Notes under the pieces: model-generated
What the model was told of the DNA's origin: nothing
Databases searched by the model: none
The model's input: only the letters and a program-made list of their open reading frames with translations
Made by a program: the position numbers and the translations under genes
Shown here: piece by piece, positions 1-22,828 of the stretch
How positions within the stretch are numbered: position 1 is the stretch's first letter
How the letters are laid out: each line of letters begins with the position of its first letter
Assembly (NCBI GenBank): GCA_014905825.1
Contig: JACGCN010000019.1
Span: forward strand, 930,001 to 994,000
Source of the DNA: Lyophyllum atratum
Lineage: Eukaryota; Basidiomycota; Agaricomycetes; Agaricales; Lyophyllaceae
Reading direction: 5' to 3'
DNA length: 64,000 nt

Positions 1-2128
1 CGACGCGACGGAGACTGTCAGTGCATCTAATGCTATCACCGAAAATAATCCTCAGCCGTCGAGCTGGCCGTCTCATCCCGGACGCGCGATAACGCCAATG
101 AATGTCGATGCCTATGAAGATCTTGCTCCGCTAGTGCCTGTATCAACTGCTACCTCATCGGATCTTCGCAGCCTACCTTCACATGCCCCCGTAAACACAA
201 TCATAACGCCTATGGAAAAACGAAAATCAGAGCGAGCACCCCGCGATAATGGACGCTCGAAGAAAACGAAGGTCTCTAACTTACCAGGTGCCCGCAAAAA
301 GAAGGACCCACCCGAACTCAGCGCGTCCTCGGTTCCACCCATCACGCGTCCGACAGCTATGACCCAGCTCCGAGTCCTCCCTGCTGATAAGGGGTCGAGA
401 AAAGGCACCCTTAGAAACCTGATTCCTGCGAACAACAGCGACTATGAACTATTTTCACTTCCAGCTATCTCCGTATCTTCTCTGGCATCCGTTAATATAC
501 CTCAATCCCACAAGCCGACTGCGGATTCAGAACTCAATGCACCAATGTTACCTAGTCTTGTGCAAGCTCAAACCCCTAGGCGCTTTGTCCCCCTTGTGGT
601 GAAGAAACCGGACATGCCCCAAGCTTCGCAGATGAGCCCCCTCGCGGTCAGAACCCACACCACAGCGGCTGATACAGATTTCTCTAAACGTCTGCATGAT
701 CTTGACTTTCCACTTACACCTTTGGCACCCCTCAAACCTATTACTCTGCCGCCTTCTTTGTCCCAGCGAAAAAGAGTGACCAAACTTGCTATGGCTCTCA
801 TTTTTGTTCGCCCTGAAGATCTTCGCAGGCTCACTCGAGTCTCTCGCCTGTTTCGGTATGCAGGTGTGCGATCGACGCCGCAGAAATGGAGAAATGATTA
901 CGCCACTAATCTTGCTTCTATTGATAGCTTACATTTCTGCAGTACATCGCCTGAATCGAAGCTTTCCTGGACGCCGGCTCACCGAAATGATGAAGAAATA
1001 TTCGCAGACTACGATCAATTTCTGGCCATATTTGCGGCAGCGTGAAGAAGAACGTCTCGCTCGTCATCGCGCATATCAGGATTCATTCTTGGGGCAAGCG
1101 ATCAAGGGAAAGACTATCATCTCGGATCGAATATGGACTAGTCCTGACAATGTAAAGCAAACTACCATTGCGGCGAGGTATAGTCAATGATTTTGGAGGT
1201 GATGTTGCTAATTCTAGCCTTGCAGATTCCTCCTAACTCGTTTCTTCTTCCACGTATCCATTGGTCTTGAAATGGACGAAAAAACCATGATTACTGACGT
1301 TCAGGAGCTCGTCAAAGAGGAGCTTTGGAGTGTACAAATTCAGTCATCGAAGTGCACGCAAATCTTCTATGTCCTGGAGGCGACCTGCGAAGTCGTTGGT
1401 CATCCACCTCCTCTTCCACTCTGCTCAGAGCCGACAGCGCCTTCTGCCGACGCCTTTTCTATTCGTGCAGACTGGGCCGCGTACATTGACAGCTATGTGT
1501 TGTCCTCGAGAGGTACTCGACCACCTTCCTTGATGGACCACCTGAAGTGGACAAACCACGAAGAATACAACAAAGGCATCAGCAGGTTGTGGCTATCGAG
1601 GACAAAGTTAGACGGTGATATTGGTGTTGCGAAAATGCTAGTTGCAGCGCGGTATGTTTTAGCTTGTGTGGTCAGTAACAGGTATGACTCGCCAATCCTC
1701 CGACCTCATATAGTCGTTCAACCCTCAATTTCAGTGTCAGTGGTCGTTGGATGTCCTCGACGGAGATGGCACAGGAATTTGACGGACTCTCTTCGCGCGT
1801 TTCTCACATAAGGCGAGACACTGCCCTTCATTTGTTTTTGCCAGCGTGAGCTTTCAGATTCCTTGATTCCCAAAGCCAAATTGGAGCTGATCTGCTAAAT
1901 AGACACCATCACGTCGAAAGCTTGCACTTCACACCGTCGGGTGGAAGGCCGCTTCACCCGGCTGTCGCAGTAGTCCAAACACCCGGAAGGGAGTATTACA
2001 TTCTCAAAGATAATGGAATGCAGATCGGGTGTGAAGAGACTGGGGTCGCAGAAATATGGATGCAGCTGCTGGGAACCGATGTGTTGGGAAGGGCTGTCGT
2101 TGTCCCCAGTGACGTGGAAAGTGGATGA
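1..2128 (+). CDS. conserved basidiomycete protein of unknown function, 5'-truncated by the window edge
   Basis: The frame is already open at base 2, so the gene starts left of the window. My exon model is ..863, 928-1177, 1226-1681, 1735-1845 and 1903-2128; all five joins keep frame and use GT-AG sites. The first 250 or so visible residues are Ser/Pro/Lys-rich and look disordered. The C-terminal part is folded-looking: RRLTRVSRLFRYA joined to AYISAVHRLNRS, then NFWPYLRQREEERLARHR, RFLLTRFFFHVSIG, DVQELVKEELW, SLMDHLKWTNHEEYNKGISR, SGRWMSSTEMAQEF, and a final PAVAVVQTPGREYYILKDNG block. I recognise this as a conserved mushroom-type architecture but know no function and see no catalytic motif. 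The stop lies 884 bp before the PRP8 start on the same strand. Confidence 0.75.
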
Positions 2129-3012
2129 GTAGTTTAACTTCGTGGGGGCTTTCTATACATGCTGCTTGCAGATCACAAGATCCCTTATAGAGTCGTGGCG
2201 CAGGGATGATGTAACCGGAAGAACGACAGTCTGTACGCCACCACTGGATGTATTCGGTTGCTTCAGCGCGCAGGGACCGGAAGAGAACCTGAAGATAGGT
2301 AGCATAGCGAACTCAATGAAGGTGGCAATACTTATGCCAGTACCATATGTCATGTCATGTACTGGAAGCAGAACGCTTGGGACGAATAGACATGTATATA
2401 TTGCTTTTATCAGGATTCAAATGATTGCTTCTTCCAGCCTACACTCCTAGATAGCAAGGGTCCAGAAGCAGACCGGTGTTTTATCTTGACCTGAAGACGA
2501 AACAACTCACTGAGTAGGACCTGCTTGCGACGCACCTCTACTTAATTATGCTAGCGGTCTCGAATCTGGTCCTGCCAGATATCGGCGCACCCTTCGACGT
2601 TCTGCCGATTATTCATGCCCGACATTCGAGAATGGAACACTGGGGCATTAAATGGATGTGCCCGCAGTGGGAGACCATGAATTCTGGAGGTATGAAGAAT
2701 CCGTGCGATCTCGGACTGGGCAGGGCGTGTATGGGACAAGAACAAAAGTTTAAAAAGCAGGTGGTGTGCGCAGACCCTGTAAGCGGGTGCTAGAATTTGA
2801 AAGCGGCGCGTCGTCCAGTTGTCAGGTCGTCTACCACAAGGCGACAATAAGAGCTTTAAGAGGTCCTGACTCGCAAAGATACAAAAAAGTGGCAGTGGAT
2901 TATAAATCGTGGGGAGGAACCCAGGTCCGTGCACGGAGTCGGATTCGGAAACGGACACGGAGCCGACGCTTACCTCAGCTACCACTCTTTCTCCATTTCC
3001 ACCAACTCCAGG
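2129..3012. other. intergenic region upstream of PRP8
   Basis: There are 884 bases between the stop of the preceding gene and the PRP8 start codon. Short open frames exist on both strands, the longest on the minus strand over 2551-3072. None joins into a recognisable protein, and that one runs into the Pro-rich first exon of PRP8. The region should contain the PRP8 promoter and 5' UTR; I see no clear TATA box close to the ATG. Confidence 0.5.
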
Positions 3013-12289
<9,277 letters not shown>

Positions 12290-12495
12290 TCTCTCATCTG
12301 CCTGGTCGTTTTGATATCTTGCTGCTTATGTACTATTGTATCCTGTAGAAATCACAAAATCTCATAATCTTTATGTCATCAATAGCATTCTGCCAGCAAT
12401 GGCAATGAGGTGAATGGAGTGGATGCATTACATACAACAGGAAAATGCGAAATAATTAAAACCCTCCAATATTACTCGTCTAAATTCCCATAAAA

Positions 12496-15400
12496 CTACA
12501 TATTCACAATCCCAAGAGAAATGACAGAGCCCGGGCGCGAGAGCGACATCAGCCTGTGCTCCCTCTCTGCCACAGGTTTCTGCTCCTCGGCCGCTGGGGA
12601 CTCTACGTCCGAACCAACGACCGATATTTGTTTCGAGCCGCGGCGCGGCGGCGGAGACAGGGAAGTTATCTCCATTTCTGGCGGGGTCGGAAGCGCGCGT
12701 GGGGGTGGGAAATGTGGCGTCACCGGTGTATGGAGTTGCAAAAAGCTTGGGTCGTTTTGATACAGCGTGATCTTCTCGGCGATGGGCGTCGAGGGGGGAG
12801 AGATGTTGGGGGCTGGAGAAGTGGCCTTTGTCGGTGGCAGCGGACGCCGTAGCGGTGTAACTCCGTTCGGAATCTGGTCCGTTGGCACATGCGTGGACGT
12901 TGATTGGAAGGACGGCGGCGACGCTGAAGGCGCACTGAGGATGCGAAGCCGCTGTTTGATGGATCTGTGCCGCGAAGCTTGGCGTGGTGGAGTGGGCGTG
13001 GTGGTGGTAGTAGTGGGCTGTGACGAGACGGGCGTGGGAGGCAATGGGCCCATGGGAGGAGGAAAGGGCGAGGTGACGGCAACGGGTGGAGGAACTGGTG
13101 AAGCAGGGATGGAGTCCAAGGGTGTCGGCTGCGCATAGCTTGCAGCGGAGGAATTCCTTCTATGAGATTTGGTCTGCGCTTCGTCTGGGCGAGGCGGTAG
13201 AACGCTGGAAGGTGGGGGTTTGGGAGCACTCATGGAGAGTCTAAATGCACGATGAGCGACAGAGTCACGGAAAGAGGGCTTAGAAGTTGATGAAGATAAA
13301 AAAGGATCTGATTTAGGTGGTTCTTGGTCAGGCGCAGGAGGCAATGCGGATGTTGGAGCCGGACGAGGGGGAGGCATGGACATTCTATTAGCAGAGGCTG
13401 GACGAGATGCTGCAGGGGAGTGTGAGATGCTCGAAGCACTGAGGACCGACGAGCCTGAAGCTCGCTTAGAGAAAGACGGCAGACTAGAAACGAAACTTTT
13501 CTGGCTAGACGCGGAGTGTGTCGACGAAGTCCGACTTCGAGCTAGGCCGCCATCTACCGAAAGACGCCCTCCACGTGAAGAGCTGGCTTGGTTGGTAGGA
13601 ACAGACGGCGGAGGACCACTTGGAGGGGTCAATCGGCGAGGCAAGACGCCCTGCCTCGACCACCGTTTCATCGAGCTTCGCTTCGTGCTCGAACTTGACC
13701 GCTCTCCATTATTTTCGGCCGATGCAAGGGTTGAGACAGACTGGATAGACGGTTCTCGCGGTCGCTGTTCCGGTGTACCAAAGGTGAAACCCGACATAGT
13801 TGGGCTCAATGGCGGTTCAGTCTCCACTTTTTCCGGGATTACAGAACTAGACGAAGTCGTCGCGTCGCCGTTGGCGTGTATCACAGATTCTGGCCCAGGC
13901 CTAGCTGGCCCGGCTGATGTCCAACGCTTCCGGGGAGGAGGTTGAAGCGACAAAGCTCCCAGCGAGAGGGTCCTGGCGGCCCTTTCTTGTTTAGCTGGAG
14001 TGGGCTCCATTGATGATGATGCCGACGCCCAGTGGATCGGTCGGTCAACAGTGATTTTGCGCTCCAGACGATGCTCCGGTGAAAGGACAGAGCCAGCAAA
14101 CGGAAGACTGGCGTGAGTGGTGACAGGATGTGTTCCCAGCGTTGGATCTACAGTAATTGGATGAAGGTTCCCAAGTAGATGGTTGCCCATGCTCCCGAAG
14201 GAGTCCTCCTGAGCGTCTCGGTCTCGATCGTGTTGTGAATCGATCGATGTTGCACGTGAGGCAGAGCGAGGTCGCGTAGACCCTGTGAAAAGGCCTTTGA
14301 GAGTCGATACTGCACCCGAGGATACAGACCTGGCTACTGTTGCCTGCGAACGGTGGGAGGAAATTGATGATGCGTAATTACGGTTGGGTTGCGAAGATGT
14401 TTGGGAGCCGATCTCGAGGGGAAGTGCAGCCACGACCGTCGTGGGTGACGTGATGAAACCTTGTGCACGCATAGAGAGCATGACATCCATGTCACCTCGA
14501 GGCTCAACGCCTCCGAGCGTACTGGTGGGTAGACCTAACCCGGCTCGCATAGTCCTAGGACATGCTTAGGAGACCCACGCAAGCGAAAAAGATGTGACGC
14601 ATACCTTTGGCCCAGAATGGCATTCTTTATAACTGTTATCCATTTTTGTGCCTCCGCTGCGTCTGTAATATGCAAGAACCACATCGCCCGACCGCTTTCT
14701 TCGTGATTCAGCTCCTTCTTCATCGCACCGACGTCCTTGCCCCCGACCTTTACCACGTGTTTGCGTCCGCCCACGTCTTCCTCAGCTACGAAGACTACGC
14801 TTTCCTCGTTGATCTCCAAGCGCTCCATTTCCTTTTCCTCACCAACTGACGATTTGAAAAGATGCAGATATGATACAGGTGGTCCAGAGTTTCGCGCGAC
14901 CAGCGCCGTCGGGGATGATAAGACCATGAATCTGTGTCTCCAGTTCCTGGAGAGGGCAAAAATACGGAGGGATGAAGGTTGATAGTACTTATAAAGCATA
15001 GTCCCAGCCTGCTGGAATTGGTTGATGGCGTTGAAAGTCGCAGGGAACTGTGGAACAGGAGCAAGCGATACAGAATTTGCTCGACTGTGGGCTATCAGTG
15101 AGCGCGAGCGAAACCGGGTAGAGAGGACCGGTGAGGTTGGGATGATGGAGTAGCTAGACTCTTGGGGAGACCGGGGTGCGACATGGGAGACGTCGTGGTT
15201 CTCGTTGTCTGCGAGAGGTGTTGCAACATTGTCTTCTTCCTCCGCCTCTGCCTCTGCCTCTACCTCCTCTTCCACCTCTTCTACGCTGTCATGTGAAGAG
15301 TAAGTATCGGGTTTAACCAGGACCTGGAGGCCGATAGATTGAGCCGCCATGTCTCGGAGTCGGTCCCGCTCTTCGTCTTCGTCATCTGGGGGAGGAGGGG

Positions 15401-16102
15401 CACTGATTTCAATGACGTCGGGTAGAATTATAGGCATGGGAGGCTGCCGAATAGTAGGCCTTCTTCGTCCGAATCTAAAGCCCAGCGCATCCGAGGCAGC
15501 AACGAGGAAGCTTCCGCGATTTTTTCTTGTCGTAGTAGCGTCGGCGGTTGATGGTCGGGATGGTTCTTGTGATGGTTTGTAGCGCGAAGGAGCAAACATA
15601 TCGCTAGGCCCTAGAGAGAATCATAAGCACGATTCAAAAGCAGTAGTTATGGTATTTGGAAGCAGAGGCTAATTAAGGAACATGCTACTTACCGAAAGCA
15701 AAGGAAGTCGCGGTGGGCGAAGTGGGGCCGTTGCGTCCATCGTCCTGGACTGGCTCGTTCCCCTTGGAGTTGGACTGCGTCGACGCTCGACGAGCCCTTG
15801 CAGCCGAAACACCGTCTGCGCTCTCTTTGCCCTTCCAAAGCGACTGGGAACTGTCTGAGCGCGGACCGAAGCGGAATGGGACCGGAGAAGCTGGAGAAGA
15901 ACCTCTGGACATAGGAAAGGACGGCTCGACTGGCGAGGTGCTGGTCGAGTGGGATACACGAGCGTAGCCCTAGGAGAGGTAAAAGTTAGAAATCAAGTCA
16001 AGTCCATCAGGGGAGGCGGAAGCAAAACCACTGCGCCGAAGCACAGCCGTGATTACACAAACTCACAGCCTGTTCTCCGCTCTTCCATGCCTCCTCCGAC
16101 AT
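12496..16102 (-). CDS. PH-domain protein with long Ser/Pro-rich disordered tail
   Basis: I rebuilt four exons: 16102-16067, 15969-15693, 15610-14605 and 14554-12496. Together they give 1,125 residues with every junction in frame. The start MSEEAWKSGEQA is joined to GYARVSHSTSTS. A Ser/Arg-rich region and an acidic Glu run follow. Then comes a pleckstrin-homology domain: MLYKYYQPSSLRIFALSRNW, RHRFMVLSSP, SYLHLFKSS, and a final helix with AMWFLHITDAAEAQKWITVI containing the near-invariant Trp. The C-terminal 685 or so residues are Pro/Ser/Thr-rich with polyproline stretches and no recognisable domain. PH domains usually bind phosphoinositides or proteins at membranes, so a cortical adaptor role is a fair inference. 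The gene is convergent with PRP8; the two stops are about 206 bp apart. Confidence 0.88.
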
Positions 16103-19100
16103 CGCTGCAACCGTAATGCAGCGCTCGTTGTCGATGCTCAAGGCAGCTGTGAACAACTAGTACTCGGCAATATATATTTAATTACTGATGTTCATTCGCT
16201 TATTTTTTCTGTGCCTTTTTTCATAGGGCCGATCACCATGACATACAAACCAACGACCTAATGGGAGCGGTTCGTTCACAACATCCCCTAACTAACCTTC
16301 AACAAGTCTCTGAAGCAGAACAATTTGAATACGAACGTTGCACAACTCAGAATATTCGGACACCTGCCATACAGATCTTGCCAAGTGTCCTCGTGCGTTG
16401 CCAGGTAAGACTCAACCATTTTGATTAGAAGCTCACTCTGGGTGCAATGCAATATCAGATGACCGCGTTGATCCTTTGCCATTGGCTGACATGGGTCAAT
16501 AGGGCGCCTGAGCCTCTGAAGTCCTTCAAATCAAATTCGTTGTAGAAAACGCACATCAGTCTGATCAGTCGCCGCTCGAATGGATGCACAAGGTCGGCGA
16601 GACATCAAGTACTGCGACCTATAACTACACAAACCCACACTTACCGCTAAATATCCTCCACCCATATCCAAAGGCGAAACTGCTACGCACAGGCCGCATA
16701 ACCGACGGCGAAGAGAACAACATCTACTTTGTATGGCAACAGGGACTGCTCAGCTTCGATTTGTAATCTGCCCTGAACCAAACAAGCCCAGGACCCCGAA
16801 CGCATAGATTAACGTCATATCTAATCAGTGATTTGCTAGTTAACCTTCGTGTTCAACATTGTTCGTCGTCGACTCTCGCTGCCACCACGACACGCTGGAC
16901 TGCCGTCCAGCTGTGAAACGTCTTACAGTAAGTTTATTGTATGTTCTCTCATTGGGTCTGGTGTCCTTACCTTGCTGAACTTGTTTAACCCAATTTTACA
17001 GGTATATCATGTTATTTTGCCACTCCTAGCCCTCGGGGCACCACACAGCGCGCTCCTTCACTGTAGGAGGAGTATGAGATGGCGGATTTCTTGCAGTCTT
17101 GGCAGGGAAAAGCGTGAAGTGGCTCATGCGACTCTCAAGGGAGCAGGGGAAGGGGAAGAAAGAGCAGGGCAGACGCCAAGTGGGCGAGAGCCATTTAGGT
17201 GCGTCTGGCTACCTCTATGTGACTACCGGCCTCATGTACCCCTCTCATAGCCATTTCGACCGCTTCGCCCGGTATCTAGCACTGCGCTTGCTGTAACAGG
17301 CTAATCGACACCACACCTCGAGGCCTGGATCGTTGAGTAAGTCGTTGAATTGACCTCTGGAAACTAAATGCCTGCTCGTTTGATCTACTTGAGCAAGTTT
17401 TCGACGGTCGGCAGGTACCTTTCCTTCAGGATTTCTCTCGGTCATCGCGCACTGCTTTCTTGAAGCTTGAGTGCGCGACATTCTCACGCATTCGCATCAT
17501 TCAAATCCTTCGTCCGTCCTTCGTTCGTCGGGAGATGCGGTGATGGAAAAGGCCGTACACAGCGTGACCCATATTTCTACTCGGTATCACAGAACTCGCA
17601 CGCATATCGTATCGCTCTACGCGTCCCCTACGGATGTCCCAAACGGTTTCGCCTCCTCCCCAACAACCCTGATTCAGGAGTTGATCGGTATACACTGTAG
17701 ACTTGAGAATTTATCGTGAATCTTTCAACTCCTCGAATAGTACCTCAGAGACTGGTATCTGTTTGGGTGATGCTGCACAAGCGAGCATGGACCATGAAGG
17801 AGACCCGTGCAGCCAGGTAAGAAAAGATTTTTCCAGTTCGCAAATCCGTTGACTAGTATCTGATCAAGGTTTTCTACATTACTTAGTCCGTCGACGTCGT
17901 CCTTCCAAACGCATGGACAGTCGACTCAGATTGTCTTTCAACGTCTGATCGAATCTTTGAAAGGCGCGAAACTTCTTAATCTCGTAAGTAATGGACTGAA
18001 TGGACTGAACGCACAAGATTCACAGCCTCTTCAATTATCGCTAGCCCTACTCACGCCTACGTAGCCCCGCACTGTATTCGGTGCTAGGCCGTGCCGCATA
18101 TCTCCCCGTCTCGCCGAAGTGCTCCTGTGGCCAAGGTCCATGCACTTGCATGTGCCCTTGGTATCAGGAGCTGTTATGTGGATGATGTGGTGGATTAACA
18201 GGCCAGCAAGTCGGAGTACAAGCAGGGGTGTGATGAGTGCTCGGTCAACATGTAAAAGCCGCATAGAGAGGTGGGGCAAGGGTTGGCGAGGAGTGTCGCT
18301 AGGTGAGCTTCGCCTCAACTAACGATTGGAATACCCTGCTTGCTGCTTTATATAATGGGGTCTATATGTCATTCACGGGGGCAATCTGTGTTCTGACTGT
18401 ACAAAATAAATTGACCATCCGTCGGTGTAGTACTAGCACTCAATGCCAGGCCTGGGAAAGATTCATCACCTACTGGCGGGTGTTATGGAGGCACCGAAAA
18501 GGTGGCACAAGACTAAGATTGCGAATAACCTCTGGTGAAGGGTTTCACATCGGATCCCAAATAATGGATTCTTGATTGTCGTAATGGATGTGCATTAACT
18601 GATTATATTCTGAAAATTGTGAGTGTACATGCCGTATTATAGGGAGAAACATGTATACCAGGGGTATTCGGGTGATGTGGTCGAAAAGAGGAACTACATG
18701 GCAGTTATACGTTTAAATTCCTGGGAAAGCCTCTGGGCCTAGAGCGAGTATAACTGATAATAGATTTTCGACTGTTCCTATGGTCCTCTAAGTGCCGGAT
18801 TGATCTCCAACCTAGACGCATCTAGTGGACCATATAGTTCATAATGCTGCGTTTACAAGGTTGAACAATGCGAGCTAACTAGCACCAAAAGTCGGACTTG
18901 CTGTTCACGATTGGACTAGTAAGGTCACTTGATACATACATAAACACGCTGTTTCTGAAAACTACCTAAGAACTTTACTGGACAAAATCTCCAAAGATCT
19001 GGCAGAGAAGCTGCTCAGGAGGTGTATCAACCTAGTCCTCCACCTTCCACGAAGGCTCGCATGAGTATGTATGTAACATTAGCACGAAACGTAGTCTATG

Positions 19101-19814
19101 CATTCGGGGTCCTGGCATTGTTTGGTTCAGGGCAGATTACAAATCACTGTTAAGCGAAGCTGAGCAGTCGCTGTTGCCATAACTTTGAATTATGCGTCGA
19201 CGCATCAGTTCTAAATTAGTGAACTGGCCTTCCCACCAACCTCCAAAGACCTCCAACCATCACGGTGATGCCATGGACATGTGGTAATTTAGCTTGTGTC
19301 ATGGAGCGCAATCACCGTGGACGTCGCAGAATCGAACACTACAGACTCAACAGGCCGTCTTAGGCCGTCTTCCACAGAGGAACCAATCAACCAAAAAGTG
19401 ACAGAATATGCGGAACGTGAGACAAGATAATTCGCTGTTCGTGTACCCATCGATCCCCTTCAACAACTCCGAATGCACATTCTTTTGAATTCCGAGCTTT
19501 GGTTCGCCATGCCGTTTCGACTCGTTTCGACCTCTGAGCGGCTGTCGGCCCCGGCAGATACCCAGGGATGCCCCTATCAACAGCTATTAGTAGTATCAAC
19601 GCGCCTCCAGGTCCCAGGGGTTCCAAGTTGCCGATCAATGATGCCGGTAGGCCCACCCACACTACGTCCTACTACGTCCTGGTCTATCTCGGCTGCAGAT
19701 TACAGTAATACGCCCGCTAACCGTTAATGACCTGTGAAGATCAGCTCGGAAGCACATTTCGTAGTGAGCGTCGATTTCATTTCTATAATATCTAATTACC
19801 AGAATTACATACAG
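16103..19814. other. 3.7-kb gene-poor stretch
   Basis: Open frames here are all under about 135 codons. I could not chain any into a protein with splice signals and recognisable motifs. A possible relic with some codon-like structure lies at about 17.47-17.96 kb on the plus strand, and a TATA-like TTTATATAATG occurs near 18.35 kb without an obvious gene after it. I see no tandem repeat, long terminal repeat or transposase motif. Confidence 0.4.
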
Positions 19815-20438
19815 TTAAGCGCCAATTCGTTCATTAAACGTCCGAAGCTCGATTCTGTCCTGGGTCTGTTGGTTCCCAGCGGATACTGCTGGCGTAAAAC
19901 GGATAGGCATAGTACCACAATCATCTTCAGGTTCGCACGAGCTGCCGTAGTACGCAACCCTAACGCCAATGAGGAGCCGGTTCGCGAAGATACTGGAGAA
20001 TGCGAAAGCAAAAGGTATGCCCAACTCGTTCAGTGTGATCTAAAACAAAACATTCAAGCTAGATAACGACAGTCAAGAAAGGCCGCTACTCACACGATTG
20101 TGCACCCAGATCGCTAAATTGGCCAAATAAATGCTGAATATTCTGAAGGTCAAAAGTCACTCTCATTAAGTATGGAAGTATGACCAGCATAAATCGTCGG
20201 CTCACATGGAGAAGTAGATCGCAGAGTCTCGCATTAGCTGCTGCATGAGCCTGGACCCGCCGATCGAGGGACGGTACATCCATGCCTTTTTAAGCGCGAG
20301 CACAAGCATAATTCCTTCAACCAGGATGACTATGGTATAGAAGCAAGCAACCAAGCGTTGCCCGTTCTGTGGATCTCCTCCGTGGGCACATATGAAAACA
20401 TCCGGAAATGGCTCATTGGTGACTTTGCTCGGTGTCAT
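19815..20438 (-). CDS. DUF6533-like multi-pass membrane protein, C-terminal half; N-terminal exons unresolved
   Basis: Three exons join cleanly on the minus strand: about 20438-20206, 20142-20094 and 20039-19815. The spliced sequence contains a TM segment (ACFYTIVILVEGIMLVLALK), the conserved MRDSAIYF, a second TM (IIFSIYLANLAIWVHNR), a third (GIPFAFAFSSIFANRLLIGV) and a short polar tail. This order, with a basic residue cluster after the last helix, is typical of the DUF6533-type membrane proteins abundant in Agaricomycetes. Their function is unknown. Upstream on the minus strand I could not find the usual first four helices: open frames are short and stop-ridden to 22.3 kb. The gene may have many tiny exons or be a 5'-decayed pseudogene. 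Confidence 0.6.
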
Positions 20439-20439
20439 T

Positions 20440-22828
20440 TGGGGTACACACGGTGCATGGGTAATGAATACACATACTGCGGCGTTTAGGATCTTTGCTC
20501 CCCACTGCCCCGATGACGCCCAGTATGGTGACCTCGCTGGAAGTCAAGGCGACCTGTGGCACAAGGAATCAACTTAACATCGCGCTTGAACGCGAGGTCT
20601 CCGTACGAAGAACACAAGAATCTTGCGAGTATTTCCGTACATCGCATAAAGTCGCATTTGCAGGATTACTAGATGGCAAATCAGTTCACCGTCCTGAAAA
20701 GGTCGTAAAGGGACATGACCTACTGTGGGTTATCAAAACTTGTATAGCGGCTCCACCATTTTGCCAGTAAAAAAATCTGGTACCTGGAATGGTACAGTCA
20801 GGATTCAACAGAAGGCCGGAGATTAATTCCGTACACCTGTTTCATGCCAACCACGACAAGGGGAAATTGAAGTTATCTATAACCTAGTCGACGAAATGAA
20901 ACACACAACTGGAAGGGCTCAATATGAGCCCGCAGTCCGACACAGCTAGTACTCGATTCTGACCTTGTTTGATGGTTTGGGATGGAGAAATACTGACATC
21001 ATGAGGTTAGTTTCCAGTTTGTACCGATGAAGGAATGCTGCGCACTAACGGCGTCTGCACTGTTTCACTTTGAATAAAGTAAGGCGTAAATCGAGGCTCC
21101 GCATAGGACTTACACATTAAGTATAATACTAAAATATCTACACTGGCGATTCAAGCGTTTCAGTGCTTTGTAGATCCCCGAAGCATGCAGCAACTCACCC
21201 ATAGGAACAAAACCTTCCCTAGCGTCCACCGTCTTTTCTATGATAGACAGAAGTCAATATGGGTGTTTCCATTGAAGGCGCTTATGCTGACCCAAAACAG
21301 GTTCACCTGCATAAACGTCGTTACCACTACAGTCTCCTTCGAAACAGAAAGGACCTCACCTCATTACCGAGCTGAAGGACTAGACATCGTGATGAGGAAG
21401 GGACACAAAGGAGACTCGCTTAACGGCAGACGTTGGACAGCTACCTACAATGTTCATAAATAACGAGTGCCGCGCATGCCACTGTAAACGAAGATCAACC
21501 CACTATCAGAAAGGTTACACCAGTAACTCCAAGGAACACAAGCGTAATTGATATAGAAGTAAACTCACCATGGGCATTACGGACCCATCCGGACTGCACA
21601 AGACCTGCGAAGTTGATGTGGGACATGCTAAGCGGGAAGCATAGCGCAAGTCCTGCTTGACTGTTATATATCTGCGCTAAATACGTTATGGAGAAATCAA
21701 GGCGGTGGCGTGCCGAGCATGGAGGGATCGCATATCTTGCAGGTCTAGGGTTCTAGCACGTCAAGTAAGATCAACTGGTGTGCATCTCTCCGTCCATTGT
21801 ATTGACCGTGTGGCGGTTCGGCCTCGGATGCGCCCTACTTAGCGGTAGACATCTGGATTCGATGAGGATCGATAAGGATCTATCATCTTAGCATGACCTA
21901 TCGGGGGTTCGGAGATGCACGGAGATCTACTCAGGGTCGTGGTGACGTTGACGCGGCCCACCCTCTGGTCAACAAGGCCTGAATACGACGCTATATGAAA
22001 CGGCTGACTTCACATCTTGTCAAGTTATTTGGAGTAAAATCTGGCGTGAACAGCTAAAGAGACTGTTCTGCCTCCAGGGATATGAATCTTAGCAACGAAA
22101 TTGAGCGACTGGAGATTGGTAAGTATGGCATAAGAACTCAGTATTTAGGCGACTCACTTAAGTGCAGCCTTCCGCTGGACATCTGAAGCTGCTTGCCGTG
22201 ACGGCAACGGAGCAGGAGGAACACAGTTGAGAAGCTTACGCGCCCGGCCCATGGAGAGAAAGCAAGGAAGAATCGGCTGTTGAAGATTCTGCAAGACGAG
22301 GCGACAATGTCAGAAACCATCGAACTCACCTGGTGGTGCATCCAGTTTATGGCCAATTATCCTGCGGACCAAGGAGTGAGCATTCTTAAAGGGGAATAGG
22401 TACGGAGAGATAGAATGTTAAGCCCTTGGACAGCCACACGCTGGTCCCGTCGCAAGGTGAAGGACGATTGCCTCAAAAGAGGGTTAAGTCATAGATGAGG
22501 CTGCGGATCGAATTTCACAAATGAGTATCATTAGATCAAGCCTAGCGAGACCATCGATATATAACATTTGTATCTCAACTGCAAGATTGACATTCCAGGC
22601 TCAGCATACATGTCGAGTGCCTAGCATCAAGGTTGGCCCCTGAGAGGTCTGGCCAGCGTCGCTCCGACTTGGGGGAAACCCTCGTGTGTTACGGCTTAAC
22701 GATTGCATTTATACATCGAAGCAAAAACGCGTCGCCGGGCGTATTTCATAGCTTAGATGGGAAGACAGTCAGTCATGGTTGCAAGGTCATCCAGAAGGTT
22801 TGGGGTCCTCACATCACTGGCGGAATGT
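20440..22828. other. gene-poor stretch, possible remains of the DUF6533-like gene's 5' half
   Basis: No open frame longer than about 92 codons occurs, and none is recognisable. A hydrophobic fragment on the minus strand at about 22.14-22.36 kb could be an old exon but does not splice convincingly onto the 20.4-kb exon. I see no repeats or RNA genes. Confidence 0.35.

Noticed and set aside
22600..22800. rRNA-like or structured RNA segment near 22.65 kb
   Set aside because: GC-rich words such as CTGGCCAGCGTCGC caught the eye, but I find no conserved rRNA or snRNA core and no pairing scheme.
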